Counted from the first letter of the stretch, positions 1 through 13,187 are shown. The stretch is 64,000 nucleotides of DNA from Coriaria nepalensis (GCA_027186245.1 CP114498.1:6207501-6271500); one strand, 5' to 3'. A program made the numbers and translations. The notes: generated by a model from the letters alone, not told the origin.

Positions 1-3000
1 GGAATGGCAAACACGTAACATATTGCCCAGAATCGACACGCTGCAATAAGGTAGCCACATCCATAGGGTTCTGAATTATTGAACGATAGTTTGGAGCATC
101 CTCATCTGAGACTGGATAATGGAAGACAGTGAATCGTTTATCATATAGAATCCTGCGTAAAACATGAATGCAAAACATCAATCAAATATTACCGAACAAG
201 GAGAGTGTGAGTACAAATATTGGGTAAAATAGTAGTGAAATGGCTATAGCAGTTGCAGTTATAAAATGCCAAGTCAAGTGAAGATACTAACGATTTAATT
301 TGATGTGGTTGAAAGAACATATCTCAAACTCAATTTCTTTATATTATTTTTTCCAAATAAACAGTCTACCAGCAAGCTCAAAAATACTTCTTGGTTGAAA
401 TTGGCAGTTCAAGTGTTCAACTATTCTAGGCAAGTGTTTCATGGTTTCTATCCAGGATTGTTATCTCAAGCTTTACCAACCAACACACTCAATTTAACTT
501 CCAAGCCAAACCAGGCTTCAAATAAGAAAATCTTGAACAAACCTAAACAGTATGGACAGCTATCTATTCCTTTGCCTATGGGCTCCTCCCTCCCTCCCCT
601 CCTACCATTAGCAATGCTAATCTGAGATAAACTATCGTTCTATGAAATGTTTGTGATTACACTTGGTTCCAAAAAACAAATGGGTCATGCTATTCACTCA
701 TTCAAGCAGCAAGACAAACCTAAATACAGAATTGCAACCAAAAACTCTCAGCTCTAATTCTTTTTTTAATCTGAGACAAAAGTGAACAAGATATGGAAAA
801 AGTATTCAGTAGTCTTCATTAAGAATATAGTCATGTTTTTAATAGGAAAAAATGTATTAAAAGTAGAATTATCTAACCGGTTGCAAATATCTCTAAGGCA
901 CATTCGCAAACGACGAAGAGCATGCTGTTCAGCTTCTACCTTAGCTTTTAACTCAGAGACCTTAGGACCACTTGGTACCTTTGGAACCTTGGGAAGTTCG
1001 GGTAGAGATGTGGAGACATCAGACCTTTTCACAGTCGCCTCCACCAAGATTGACAAAGCAGCTTCAATCAATCGGTGAAAAAACAGACACCTCTCTTCAA
1101 TAGATGGTGGACCTATCTGATAGCTGTCAATCAAAAATAGGTATGTAAAGCAGAAATTTAATAAAGATGACCTCAAATGAGAATAAACAGTTAAAACCTT
1201 CTAATTAAAACAGACCTCTAAGAGCAATCAAATAAACTAAAAAACTATCTTCGGAAAACAAAATAGTGGAAACACGCTTCAGAATGTGCAGTGAAGATCA
1301 AATAGTGATTTAGATTGATGACTTCAAAATAAAATAATAGAGGCTCCAACCATACAAAACCTCCGGCTATATAATTTAGAAATCCGTCAATTTGAATAAA
1401 ATAATCCAGCAAAACCTACCATTTTTATAAGGATCACTCACATTAATACACACAACCGTATACATCATTGTAATATGTACTACAGAAAAAAATTTGGTTC
1501 TTAATTTCTCACACAAAAGATATGTTGTAAGGTAGTGAGCATTTCAGTTGGGAAGCCATAACTTTTTGCATTCAAAGACAACGCTACTTTTTCAGCATTC
1601 CAGTCCTTGAAATATATTTTGAAAGAAACTTGTATATTGCATTTTAATTTTATGCAACAGACAGAAGAGACGGTAATAATAATGTTTATTACCATATGCA
1701 TCCCAGACCCAGACCATCAATAGCCAAAGTCAACATATCCATCATAAGCAGAAATCAGACCTTAAAATTTCCATTAAATAAAATAAAATAAAATATAAGC
1801 CAACATACATGGAACGTTGAGGAAACACTGACAAAGCTCTATTATCAACTTCAGCAAAAGGAGCTGAAGCTGTTCCAAGCAGTAATACGGATAGATCAGA
1901 TGGAAGTTCTTCTAACAAAGTCAGTAGAACTGCCCTTAGCTGTTCATCAGCCTGCAATAAAGAGTTTGAGCAAGGTAACATTGAGTCTTGAGACAACTGT
2001 CTTTAAAGGGCTGGTTTAATGACATGTTGTGATAGTGATATAAATAAATAGACATACACAATCACTTTATTAGCATGTCAAACATTATAGACATATAGGG
2101 AGGATGAACTCACTGTCTCCCACCAATGATGGAATTGAGGCAAATAGAGTATTGACGGAGTTGTCCTTCTAGCTTCACCAAATATATGCACCAACGCTTC
2201 TTCAGGTGTTTTGGCACTGGGATCTGAAAGCAGAGAGGGAAGTCCTAGAGAATGGACTGGAAATTTCTCCAGTTCGTGCAAAATGGCCGGCCCGAGATGA
2301 TCCTGTTAAACTAAAACAGTAAGTACATTTAGTTGGTATTTTCCAAAGTGACCGAGTAGTCAAAATCAAGATATTCCATGGTAATTACCAGCCCAACGCC
2401 CTCACTACCACAGAGCAGAAGCCGGGGTCGATACACAAGAGGAATTGCAGAGCCATAGGAAAGCAAAGAAAGCTTGGTCAACTCTGATGACACTGCAACA
2501 GGAGGGAAGACATCAAATATGAAATTCATGGATTTTGAGAGATGATTTTGGAGCAATGGTGCAACAACCAGAGACAATGGCCTAGAGTGAACAACAGCGC
2601 CTCTATGAGCAGCAGGAGTAATTGCTGACATAGCTTCAACAAAGTGACTCTTTACAACATGAACTGAGTCAACATCTATCAGAAATTTATCATCACTCGT
2701 GTAAACTTGAGGATATTTTTTGCGAAAAGCACGAATGGCAGCTTCAGTGCACAAAGCCTTCAAATCAGCACCACAATATCCTACACAAGAAGCTGCAAGT
2801 TCTAGTCTGAGATCCTTTGAAGGAGGATGCTTCCACTTGCGTGTGTGAATCTCCAGTATTTCAGCGCGTGCCTGGCAGCCAGGCAGAGGAAAATTAAATT
2901 CACGATCAAATCTTCCAGGGCGGCGCAAAGCTCCATCGATTGCATCAATCCGATTGGTAGCTCCAATCAAAACAACTTGCCCACGAGAGTCTAGACCATC

Positions 3001-5515
3001 CATCAGAGCAAGCAAAGTGGAAACAATAGAATTGTGAATTTGCTCTTGTTTGCTGGACCTTACTGGAGCAAGTCCATCTATTTCGTCAAAGAAAATTATG
3101 GAAGGTTGATTCCTTTGTGCTTCCTCGAAAAGTAATTTCAATTGTCTTTCAGCCTCACCAACCCATTTACTTAGCACATCAGCCCCCTTACGCATGTAAA
3201 AGCTGACCTTCTGGCCAGCCTTTGATGCAGCACATGCTAGCGCTCTAGCAATCAATGTTTTCCCAGTACCTGGTGGGCCACATAACAACACCCCCCTTGG
3301 TGGGGTGATATGATAACTTGCAAAAAAATCAGGATAGAGTAATGGGAAAAAAACCATTTCCTTCAGAGCATCAATATATTCAGAAAGGCCACCTATATCA
3401 TCAAATGTTACACTCTCGTCAACCTGTAAGGGTTGGATATCTGCCCCTCCCTTAGAGCTTGGCCCAGCAGTTTGTATACCAGAACCCAAAGAAGCAAAAG
3501 CATCACTCTGATGACCCCAACCAGATGCGGCAACATTCAATCCCCATGCAGTTGTTCCATGCACATCAAGTCCCCCAAAGAGCCAAGGTGGTCCAGATCT
3601 GCTCCCACCCCGTCCCCATGGAATAGCAGGAGCTTGGTCTAGCTCATCCACAAGAAGGGAGTCATCGGAATCTTCAGCTCTTGAAAAACGATGACGTTTA
3701 TGAACTCTTGACCCACCCTTACGTACATCTCTACCCACCTTTGTCCCCATTCCTTGATATAATACCCTGCGAGGAGACCTTGGTCTTGGCTTACCTTCTT
3801 CAATAGAGAGCCTGCGCACTTCTGCACGATTTCTAAGATCATAGCGCCTCCTTCCCTCCTCCTCTTCTTCCTGTTCTTCTTCCTCCTCTTCATCATCACC
3901 ATCTTCTTCTCCTTCATCTTCCTCAACCCCATCTACATTTTGACCATCGTCAGCATCATTATTGTCAGTATCATTCCCATTTTCAGTTTCATCATGGTCA
4001 ACCTTTTCTTCTGAAGTTCCTTCATCATCAAATTCTAAATCTAATTGTTGTCTTGTAACTACTCTGGAATGACGAGGTCGCAGACCTTCACGTCTGGGAG
4101 TAGACCTCACCATTGTATTTTTACGCTTGGGAGGAGACGTCTCATCCTGATTACCATTATTATCAACATGTTTCCTCGATGATTGATATGTGGACCTCTA
4201 AAACAGAATCAAAGAGAGTTAATCCATGTGAAAATAATGTTATATATACCATTTTTTGCTGAGGCGGAAAACTTCAGTCAAGTCATCCTAAAATCTGAAA
4301 TTACAAAAGTGTAAGCTTGAGTATCGTATAACCTTACCATCAAGTCTCCATCTTCATCCCCAGAACTTTCATATGAGCTTCCATAAGTTGGACGAGTCTT
4401 CCTTTTTCTGGTAGAACGCCTAAGATTGGTACCAATAGACTGCCAAAAATAAGATATGTCACAGGCTTCAGAATTTCAAGAAACATGCATTACAAGAATA
4501 GATAAGTAATCTGTGTCTGAAATTTGTAAGGCTATAGGCATTGAGACTGTTATTTATTCTTAATGGGCACCCAATATGTTGGAATTTCACTGCATAAGTG
4601 CATTAACTCAAAATAAACTCCAAATACACAATCACCAAGATGAGTTGTTGGAAAACACTGACACATGCAAATTAAAAAATAAAAATGATTAGAAATCAGT
4701 CGCTTCATTTCAAGCTACACAGTACTCATCTGCAAGGGGCAAAGCATAAACTGCCTCATCTAGAATATATTTTCAGTCCTACTTGGGATAGTATCAACCA
4801 GACAAATTTTCCAGCAAAAGGTTAGAGGAAAAGCCTAAGCGTGAGCAACCGATAGAAGCCATTTGACATCACTAAAAAGCATCAGAACATTCTGACAGTG
4901 TAATGAAGAGTCCTTTCTGTCAAGTTTTAAATCAGTATTCAAGATAATATACCTTGCTTGCTCAAACAAACACCCATGGACTGGACGGATTTAAGGGAGA
5001 AATTAGTATTTGAGTGAACATAAAACCTCCAAAATAGGACAACTGCATGGCATCCTCTACAGGCTCAAAATAAAGGAGAAAATGGTACTTTCACTAACTT
5101 TCTGAAATTGTGAAAGAAGATATTTTCAAAGTTTATGTAATTATACCGTTTGTGGTTACCTTTGTCGCTTGAAAATCTGACAGATGAAGTCTCAACAACT
5201 CAAAAATAAAACTGTGAGTCTACAAGAGTTCTTCTAACTTAAACCTTACTATGAGGTCAACACCTTTTAAGCAGAAAGAAGAGGCACAAAGAAAGCACTT
5301 ACATGAGTATCCGAGCTCCGCATAGGTGGATTCCCAAGCATCTTAGCAATCCCAACAGCTGATTTCCTTGTCTTGTTCTTATTTTTTTTGGTACGTCTGC
5401 TGCCTTGAGTATAGAGCACATAAGTGCGGCCAAATGTTGGTCTTCTAATCCTAGCGCTTGTGCGTAGAGGTCCAGACACAGACCCATCCCCTTGATTAGA
5501 TCGTTTGGAATGCAT
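1..5515 (-). CDS. ATAD2-like AAA+ ATPase with bromodomain (3' end off the window)
   Basis: Homologue of Arabidopsis At1g05910, the plant ATAD2/Yta7-type nuclear chromatin ATPase. Exons (minus strand): 5515-5303, 4439-4338, 4197-2389, 2302-2114, 1951-1809, 1123-878 and 152-1 (continues left). All junctions are GT-AG and in phase, giving 951 codons so far. The N-terminus is basic. An acidic Glu/Asp tract lies at about residues 150-200, followed by YDLRNRAEVRR. The AAA+ domain has Walker A GPPGTGKT near residue 412, Walker B IIFFDEIDG near 476, and GATNR and RRPGRFDRE motifs. A second AAA-like region (exons 2302-1123) has no recognisable Walker motifs, as is usual for the family. The last exon starts the bromodomain (NPMDVATLL). 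The start at 5515 (MHSKRSNQGDGS) matches the family, but an upstream in-frame exon may extend it. The family reads acetylated histones and remodels nucleosomes; that role is inferred from homology. Confidence 0.94.
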
Positions 5516-5523
5516 AGGAAGTG

Positions 5524-7032
5524 CTAGATTGAGTGACTAGACTCTTCCATGAAATTGATATATTGCCCCTGTTGTAATTAGCAGCATGGTCAACTTTCAT
5601 CCTTTTAACCCAAAGATATAAATACAACCGAGGTTCTACGTCATGGATAGTTAATGGAAAATCAATAGGGAAGTTTCTAATACAATTAGCTCTAGAGAAG
5701 CATACAATCCAATACTGTACTTTTAACGTCCCCTGAATATCTATGGGGGATCCAGACATGATATAAGAAAGGACCCCACCATGAAGAAAATGGATAAAGC
5801 TAAACACTTGATGCTAATTTAGATGACTTAGATACAAATATGAGAATAGAAAGTAACAAAAAGCTTTTTCACAGACAGTGTGTTAACTTTGCAGAAGAGA
5901 ATGTCCATTCTCAAGCATAATACTTCTGAAATCCCAATAAACACATTGTTCCATGAGAGCAGAATTGTGGCACTAGCAAGAAGATGACCCAATATTTTAT
6001 AAACTCATTCCATCCACATTGTATTGCATCCTCCTGCCGAAAAGAGAAATCCTTTGTTGTAGAATAATCTCATTTCTATCTTAAATTAAACCACCTAGAA
6101 AACATGAAAAAGGTGCCTAGGATACCACTACACCGGGTTATGCCAGGATATATCTCAAGCTGTTTCAACTTGTTTTGGCCTAGACAACTGTAACATGGCT
6201 CAAAATTGATTCTACGGCTGATATCTTTGAATTGAAACTTGGTAGCTGCTACATTGAACCTCTTCATTTTCATTTTTTTACGGTACTTGGTAGGCTCCTA
6301 TACATTGAACCTCTTCATTTTTATTTTTTACTGTGGCTAGATGCGTTAGTCTAGTGTTTAAATAATTATAGTTTAATTAATAAAGAAGATGTTGTACTTG
6401 TATCATAAATTCTCAAAGTTTCACCATACCCTTGTTCAACACAGAGCTTACTTGCGAACCACCAGAGAAAAAAGTAGGTAGAAGGTGGAGGGATAAAGTA
6501 AGAAAACTTTTGACATCTACCAAATACTGGTCTCGAAAGTGTTCGAAAGTACTTTAAAAGAGAGAGGTTACATGGCTCCAAAACCTTATTTATAGACAAT
6601 TTAGCTATGGGTCGTGGCTAGGCTAGAAGTCAAATTATATATATATATAATTATATATACAGCTAAGTCCACACTCAGCCTCGGTAATGAAAGTAGAAAC
6701 CTCGCCAGCAAACATGCATTTACACATTGTGAGCTAAGTTGATCCCATAAACTATAACGCTGAGTGACTGAGGTTCTAAGCTAATTTCAAAACTGAAAAC
6801 TGACATAAACCTAAACCTAGCCACATGAATCCTAGCACCTAGGTCATGATCGCATCCAAAATTTAAATTTCAGCTTCAAATGGTAAATTAATAGAACAAA
6901 AGGTGCTTCTAGATAATCAGTCATCAACTAGGCAGAGAAAATTATCTGGCTAAAAGCTTAAAGACAATATTCCATCGAAATATGACGTTGGGAAGGAAAG
7001 GAAAAATACGAAGAGGACAGAATTTGACTTAC
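5524..7032 (-). other. First intron of the ATAD2-like gene; no gene seen
   Basis: AT-rich sequence without convincing coding potential. It holds an imperfect direct repeat of about 30 bp (ACATTGAACCTCTTCATTTT at about 6252 and 6302) and a TA-rich stretch at about 6634-6659. Short frames on both strands look random. Confidence 0.5.
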
Positions 7033-7180
7033 CATGGCTCCTTGCTTGAGATTCAACCATTTAAAAACCTTCGTGTCACGATTTTAGCGAGAAGGGAAGA
7101 AGAAGAAATCGACGAAGACGACGAAGACGAAGTCGAACTGTACGTACTGGGAAATCCCAAATAGACAGGGCAGCTGAACT
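7033..7180 (-). other. Probable first exon of the ATAD2-like gene (5'UTR or short N-terminal extension)
   Basis: A pyrimidine-rich stretch on the minus strand ends in a strong donor (CATG|GTAAGT, exon end 7033). The next acceptor is CTAG before 5523. An ATG at 7060 opens nine codons plus one base. These splice in frame to 5523 and read MVESQARSHALP before the conventional Met at 5515. The exon is therefore either 5'UTR or coding for 12 extra residues. The transcription start is unknown and the upper limit is a guess. Confidence 0.5.
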
Positions 7181-7199
7181 AGGGCTTTCGTTCACGGGC

Positions 7200-7730
7200 C
7201 TTGCTGTTGGGTCTTCACCACCTTTTTATTGGGCCGCGTGTCCCATCCAATTCAGGTTCATCTTTTTCTTTTGGATATATTGGGTAGATGAGCCGAAAGA
7301 AAAATATTTTTATAGAAAACATATTTTGTATCGTTGATACATATTCTTTCTAACCTACGCCCGGCACGGATTGGGACGGATGGATATCCGTTTTTATTTT
7401 TTAATTATTATTATTATTAATTTGTAAATTATAATTATATTATGTATATTTAATTATAATATACATAATTATACATTATTATTATTAATGTGTAAATTAT
7501 AATTATATATATTCATAATAAAATTCAAGACAATCAGGTTGATAAGCATTAAGAGGCTATTAAGAATGTCATTAATTGATTTAAAATGACTAAAATATAT
7601 ATTCTTAATTTATCCAAATTGAAAATTAAGATTTTGGAGATTTTAATTTTCAATCGGATATCGATAATAGTAAATCAATTTTGCTTTTGGTTTGTTTCAC
7701 CTATATTGAAGAAGCAGTAAAATTGGAAAA
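7200..7730. other. AT-rich gap upstream of the ATAD2-like gene
   Basis: Mostly A/T runs (TTATTATTATTAAT type) with no recognisable gene. It should contain the promoter of the minus-strand ATAD2-like gene near 7200-7400, but I cannot name a specific element. Confidence 0.4.
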
Positions 7731-7734
7731 GTTT

Positions 7735-8095
7735 AAAATTTGGAAACGACCGTGAAATCTTCCACAAAGGCTGAATAAATTGTAGTTTTGAAAGTAGTAA
7801 AGCGGCATTTGAGATGAAAAGTTCACAATTGGAATTGATGCGGTTCCTAACATTAATAATCTTATAGTAGTTTACTACGATAATCATGATTCAATAATAC
7901 AAGCAAGAGGCCTACGTCTTATCAAAATCTAAACATGTGTTACTACATTTTTCACATAATTTGATAGTGGCTTGAAATGTGAACATGAATATAGAAAAAG
8001 TTAATATAAATAATAACATAGCAGATCCACTAACTAAAGGGCTTTTCCAGCAAAAGCTAGATAGTTATCCTGATAAGATGAGAAATAGATTATGA
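7735..8095 (+). mobile_element. Degenerate Ty1/Copia polyprotein C-terminus (RNase H end)
   Basis: Conceptual translation gives KSSTKAE followed by a stop, then VVYYDNHDSIIQAR. After a frame change it reads SKHVLLHFSHNLIV and NNNIADPLTKGLFQQKLD. These are the STKAEY, YCDN, SKH and IADPLTKGL landmarks at the end of Copia RNase H. Stops and at least one frameshift show it is dead. Nothing of gag, protease or integrase is seen upstream, so the element is 5'-truncated. A purine stretch after the stop could be the remains of a polypurine tract leading into the LTR-like sequence that follows. Confidence 0.8.
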
Positions 8096-8109
8096 AATGA
8101 TTTCCTTTA

Positions 8110-10050
8110 ATGCAAATGGAAGATTGAAAGTGTATGCTCGTCAAGTCAATTGAGTTAGACCCAATAGATATACATTTTGTGAGATACAATCTTATTTGTA
8201 AATATTAATGATATAAATTTTTGTTATTTATTAATCATTCAATAATAGTAAAAACATTCATCTATTTATCATGTTTATAATTACATTTGAATTAATATTA
8301 TATGTTTATTTATTACATATCATGATAAAGTTCAGTATCTTAAGTTATGTGTTTGAGACCATGATAAAAATTATGTCTATTGAGATATAAGCTACTTAAA
8401 GTTTAAGATACAACTTTTTCATAGTTATAAAATTATCAAGATAGACTATCTCATAAAATATTTAAGATAGTTGTTCTCATGACTATTAATGTTAGTTGAA
8501 CATCATGATAAGTATGTAGGTGGTTAGTAGAGATTAAGGGTATTAAACGTAAAACTTAAATAATTTTTAATGGTAATAATACTAACTATTCATGAGAATT
8601 ATCTAGTGACTATTTTATATATGGTCCTTAGCCATGATATCACCATAATATCTTATGTGTCAGATTTTATACTTTGACATTATTCCTATAAACCTTAGCC
8701 AATGGTGAAATAGAGTGAACCATTGAGTATACAATATTGTACATGAATGTTGTGAGTGATCATGCTGGAATCCACCACTCTTGTACTAAAAGGAAATAAG
8801 TCTTATGCATCGTATACTTTATTGAATAATGAAATCCTTGCAAAATAGTATGATAAGAAAAGAGTTTCAATAAATCTATTGTCTATATTCATTAAAGATA
8901 TAACATTTCATATGATTTATCTATTAGAATTTAACAGTTAAATCATGCCCTAGGATAAATCGGGACATTGGCTGAATGAAAGCATCGTTATTGTTTAGTT
9001 GTTAGTCACAACAAGTTCTTTTAGATAATTCTTAAATTATATTGGCTTGACACCTTTTTAAAATAAATCTTGGCTTGGAGCTTAAATTACTTTATCATGA
9101 AATGATTAAATTAACTGTTTAGTTTAAAATATATTTTAAAGGTAAACGAATCCAATTATGAATTAGAAAAAATAATAAAGTGTTATGAGATCCTCCTACC
9201 GGTATGATGTATAACCTAATTGATCACACACATTAAAATTAAGACATAACTCGGTTAAGTTTTCTACAATGATAAGGAAAACTAACCATTTTTATTTTAG
9301 GGGAAAAATCATCATTTGTCTTATAGTATGACTATTAAGGAAAAAATGGTAAATTCTTAATTTATTAAATCTAATATTGTGCAGCTTTGATACCACTATT
9401 AAGATGACATTAATTTAATTAAAAATTAATAATTTATATCGTGACTATTTATTTAATTGTTAAAGTATTTTAAAGGTCCGTAATTAATAATTAGACATTA
9501 AAATGTTAATAAGATAATTTTTTAGTTGGATTTCATAAGCTAAATTAATTAAAGTGTTGATTAAAATACATGGGCTAAAGACCCATTATATGATCACCCA
9601 TGTAAATGGGTTTTAGCCTATTATTTTCTTAATCATATTAAGGAAACCTATAACTAGGTTAACAAGTAATTAGGTCAAAATCACTAGTTGACTTTTTATA
9701 AATCCTTAAGAGAAAAGTGAGAGACTTTTTCCTTTCATTTTCATGAACTTTTCAAATCATGTGATGAATCTTAGAGTAAAAAATATACCAAGCGAACTAA
9801 ATTATATGAATGTTGATTAAAGGGTGAACACTTGCAAACTCACTCTTCCCATTGAGTTTGGCCATGATGAAGGAGCAAGAGGATCTATTTAGTTCTGTAT
9901 TAAGATCAGTAAGTTTTCTTAAATCTTAATTTTCTTACTTTTGTGAAATTTTTCTATACTTTCTATCAAATATATATTTGATCTATATTTATATAATCGA
10001 TCTTTAAATATGTCTATAAGTTTAAAGTAAATATTTCATTTACAGGTTAC
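8110..10050 (+). mobile_element. Long LTR-like sequence next to the Copia remnant (copy 1)
   Basis: Non-coding AT-rich sequence directly downstream of the Copia C-terminus, in the 3' LTR position. From about 8920 to 10045 it aligns along its length with 33640-34835. Shared landmarks include TGGTTTGGAG/TGGCTTGGAGC, TAAACGAATC, ATTTATTAAATCTAATA, AGGTTAACAA and TCGATCTT. Divergence is high, so it is old. Exact ends and target-site duplications were not found. Confidence 0.55.
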
Positions 10051-11146
10051 TTATAGACTAATATCATACACACACATATGGGGGTTGCGTGAGATACTTT
10101 TGTTGCTTATAAGACGTACTTGTCACTTTGCACATTTGCAACATTATTGCGATTGGCCAATGACTTTGACTATTGACTGTTAAAAATTTACTGTTTGATA
10201 ATTATAATTATTCTTACTAAATAGTGTGACTATTTTTATCAAACAATATGATTATTCTTGCCAAAACATGTAAGAAGTGCATCTATAAATAGAGATATAT
10301 GGAGAAGAGAAATTACATCTTCTTTCCAATTTTCTACTGCTAAAACACTTAGAAAGTTCATACATTTATTTATGAATTTTCACTTGGTGCAAATTCAACA
10401 AATCTTCTCAAATTCCGAAAATTATTTTTACATAAATCTATAAATAAATTTTGAGAGAATAAAAATATCAATTATTTTTTTTTTATTTATTTTTTTAAGG
10501 GCACTCTTACATGTTTCAACCAATATCTTAGTGAAGTCTTGCGTACGGTTCGCCAACAGTTAACTTCGCCAACAGTTAACTATTGTTATGGCTTGTACCC
10601 TTGACCAGATATATGCCATTCCCTGGATTGTGATAAACATCCCACATTATTACAAATTAAAGAGCAGAAACATATGCATATAATTTCTTCTTCTTCTTCT
10701 TCTTTTTTTCTTACACTTACCTAAAGTGACAATAGAGTTGTTAGTTGAAACTTCAGTACACATTCTGAGGTTGGCTCCATGCAAAGTACATGTGAATTAC
10801 AATATTCTTTGTAGTTTGTAGTATAGTTAAATTATATAGGTTTAAACTTGATTCCATATCCCCAAATTGAGATTTAGTCATAAGGGAATTCCCATAAAAT
10901 TTTCCGTGTCTTATTAATCTATTTGTTTACCGTTCTAAACTTTTTCTCTCATCAATTTAGTTTGAGCCAATGAATAAAATAGAAACCAAATTTCTCTCCA
11001 TGTTTTCTTCAAACACAAATGTCCTAGGTTGCTAGAGTTGCAAGAGACATGCACCACAAAAACATCTACCTTCTTGCTCCTCCAATTAGTCATACATCTA
11101 TTTTATAAAATGGACATTTTCCTTTTAAAATCCAAAGAAAAAGAAA
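10051..11146 (+). other. Intergenic region upstream of the calmodulin-like gene
   Basis: AT-rich with no gene recognised. A 16-bp tandem duplication (TTCGCCAACAGTTAAC) lies at about 10549-10580, with a CTT/TTC-rich stretch at 10686-10705. The calmodulin-like promoter should lie in the last few hundred bases; a TATAAAA occurs at about 11103. Confidence 0.4.
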
Positions 11147-11596
11147 ATGGAATCTAAGGATCTAAGACGGATGTTCGAAATGTTTGATAAAAATGGGGAT
11201 GGAAAAATCACAAAGCAAGAATTAAACGAGTCCTTAGAGAAAATGGGTGTGACAATCCTAGAAAACGAACTGACCCAGATGATCAAGACGATTGACGTAA
11301 ATGGAGATAATTGCGTAGACATAAAGGAGTTTGTGAATCTATACCAATCCCTAATGGACGAACCTGATGAAGAAGAGAAGGACATGAAGGAAGCATTCAA
11401 GGTGTTTGATCGAGATGGAGATGGGCTAATCACTGTCGACGAGTTGAAGTCGGTTTTGAACTCCCTAGGGCTTAAGCAAGGGAAGACCATGGTGGATTGC
11501 AAGAAGATGATCGATAATGTTGATGTGGATGGTGATAAGATGATTAATTTTATGGAGTTTAAGCAAATGATGAAAGGTGGTCTTTTTGGGCAGTAG
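11147..11596 (+). CDS. Calmodulin-like protein, four EF-hands (CML3/CML7-like)
   Basis: Single-exon 149-residue Ca2+ sensor of the plant CML family. The four 12-residue EF loops are at residues 14-25 ([12 protein letters not shown]), 50-61 ([12 protein letters not shown]), 88-99 ([12 protein letters not shown]) and 126-137 ([12 protein letters not shown]). All keep Asp at position 1 and Glu at position 12. Loops 2 and 4 replace the usual Gly at position 6 with Asn and Lys, which often weakens binding. An acidic linker (DEPDEEEKD) joins the two lobes. There is no signal peptide or membrane segment. Length and intronless structure fit CML3/CML7-type proteins, which bind Ca2+ and then targets in cytosol or nucleus. 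The start is the first ATG of the frame. The exact CML number cannot be set from sequence alone. Confidence 0.9.
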   Translation: MESKDLRRMFEMFDKNGDGKITKQELNESLEKMGVTILENELTQMIKTIDVNGDNCVDIKEFVNLYQSLMDEPDEEEKDMKEAFKVFDRDGDGLITVDELKSVLNSLGLKQGKTMVDCKKMIDNVDVDGDKMINFMEFKQMMKGGLFGQ

Positions 11597-11656
11597 TTAG
11601 ATACACAAATTATGGTTCTCCCATGAACATCGATTTTTTATTTTATGGATAATAAT

Positions 11657-11662
11657 AATAAA
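11657..11662 (+). terminator. Likely polyadenylation signal of the calmodulin-like gene
   Basis: AATAAA lies 61 bp after the stop codon, inside an AATAATAATAAA stretch typical of plant near-upstream elements. Confidence 0.5.
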
Positions 11663-11737
11663 ACTCATATAGCTTACAATTTTAACAACCTCAAGGATCA
11701 ATAGATCAGTTTAGATCATATATCAGTTGTTCAATTT

Positions 11738-11968
11738 TTAAATATTTAGCGAATATGTATGACTACACGTGCCTAATCTATACCTATATCCTTGAAAGAA
11801 TCGGAAACAAGAAGTTATTATAGCCTCTTCCAAAACCATGATCAAAACCATTTTCAAAACCACTTTCAATTGCTCTTCATATGCTGCGCACCTTCTTTTA
11901 CATTTCTGCCTCTCATTGTACAATTCAAGCGATAATTCCCGGATTCTCTTATCTTTCTCATCCTGCAT
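11738..11968 (-). pseudogene. Orphan coiled-coil exon fragment (unrecognised)
   Basis: A minus-strand frame beginning near 11968 reads QDEKDKRIRELSLELYNERQ, then KCKRRCAAYEEQLKVVL. This is highly charged, coiled-coil-like and protein-like in composition, and it is preceded by CAG like an exon 5' edge. Downstream it runs into a GTTTTG repeat. A shifted frame there gives GFENGFDHGFGRGYNNF, which also looks protein-like, so a frameshift is possible. I find no flanking exons. It is probably a gene fragment; the family is not recognised. Confidence 0.3.
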
Positions 11969-11969
11969 T

Positions 11970-13180
11970 AGAGGGTACTTTCATAAGCATGGGTCATTTC
12001 CAGCGTCTTTATAAAACCAGTTCATAGAGTTAAGTTACCAATACTTGAATACCAATATTTTAGATTAGTGTTCACATGTAATAATCCGATTATACTAACC
12101 AACTGAAACTACGAAATGGCAGCAGTAGATTTTGTATATTTGAACAATCTTATTATAACCAGTTTTTTTTTTTCTTTTTTTGTATCCACATAAGGAAAAG
12201 GGGTAAAGAAGTCAAGGAATTGACAAATATGCTTTTAGAACTCAGCCCTTTCTGCAATATGGCCTGGAGAAAACTACCACCACATGACGGCCAAGATAAG
12301 GGTGCATTTGGATCATGATCAAAACCTCAGTTTGACTCTAAAAGTCAATATGGGTCTACAAATTCCAGTTTGCTTGAAAATTCTGGCCAAATTAGCCAAA
12401 TGAAGCTGAAGAGGGTCTTCTTCTCCAGATGGGAAAAAACGCCATTTTCGACCTAAAGGTAAGCTGCGATTCTTCTTCTTCTTCTTCACTTGCTCTTCAA
12501 AATCGAAGCTTTTCTTCATTTTTCCTTATTTTCGTCAGTCGAATTCTTGTATACCAGAAATGATTTCAGCAGAATTTTCCCACCATTTGCGTTGAGTTCG
12601 CTACTAAAACTCTCCAGGCAAGTTTCTAATAGTCTGATAATTTGCTGTACTTTTTCTGGCCTTTATTCTTTCTGGATTTTGCCTTTTGTGCTCTAATTTG
12701 TTCTCATTCTTTATCTACTTTTAACTTTTTGTTTTTCATTTGCCGTGTTTCTCTTGGAATTATGTGAGTTGATGTATGAGCATGAATCGCTAACCCTGGT
12801 TGCAAACAGATGATCCTATTTTTGCTTTTTAGCTGAATGAGTAGTTTGACTGTTCGAGGAGAACATTCAATCTCGCCACTATTTTTCTTCAATATTTAAA
12901 CAAAGAGGTTCAGTCACTGGAAACTAATAAAGAGAGAAGGAGGTTGAATTTTTGGTTTGTGACCCTGACTTTCTAGAGGATAGGTGTGGAGTTAATTCAT
13001 AGAGAAATGAGATCGTTATCTTCAGTATTTGTCTCAAATTGGTCGGTTCCATCATCACTCCTCTGTTTCTATAACTTTCTACCAGGTAGAGTAGAGTTAT
13101 GTCCAGAGTCCAGAGTTGAGGGTAATCTGGGACGAGGCTGTTCAAGGTTCGGCATTCCATGTCATTCACCCAATGCGGAA
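11970..13180. other. Intergenic / 5' region upstream of the pseudouridine synthase pseudogene
   Basis: No gene recognised. GGGTGCATTTGGATC at about 12300 resembles the terminus of common plant hAT-type MITEs. A possible untranslated exon ends at a GTAAGC donor near 12460. CTT repeats lie at 12474-12487. Confidence 0.35.
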
Positions 13181-13187
13181 GAATAAT

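Noticed and set aside
305..625. 106-codon plus-strand frame near the left edge
   Set aside because: It lies in an intron of the ATAD2-like gene on the opposite strand and has random-looking composition.
12300..12320. hAT-like MITE termini (GGGTGCATTTGG and similar at 32260 and 32932)
   Set aside because: Single ends only; I could not find a matching inverted end and 8-bp duplication for any of them.
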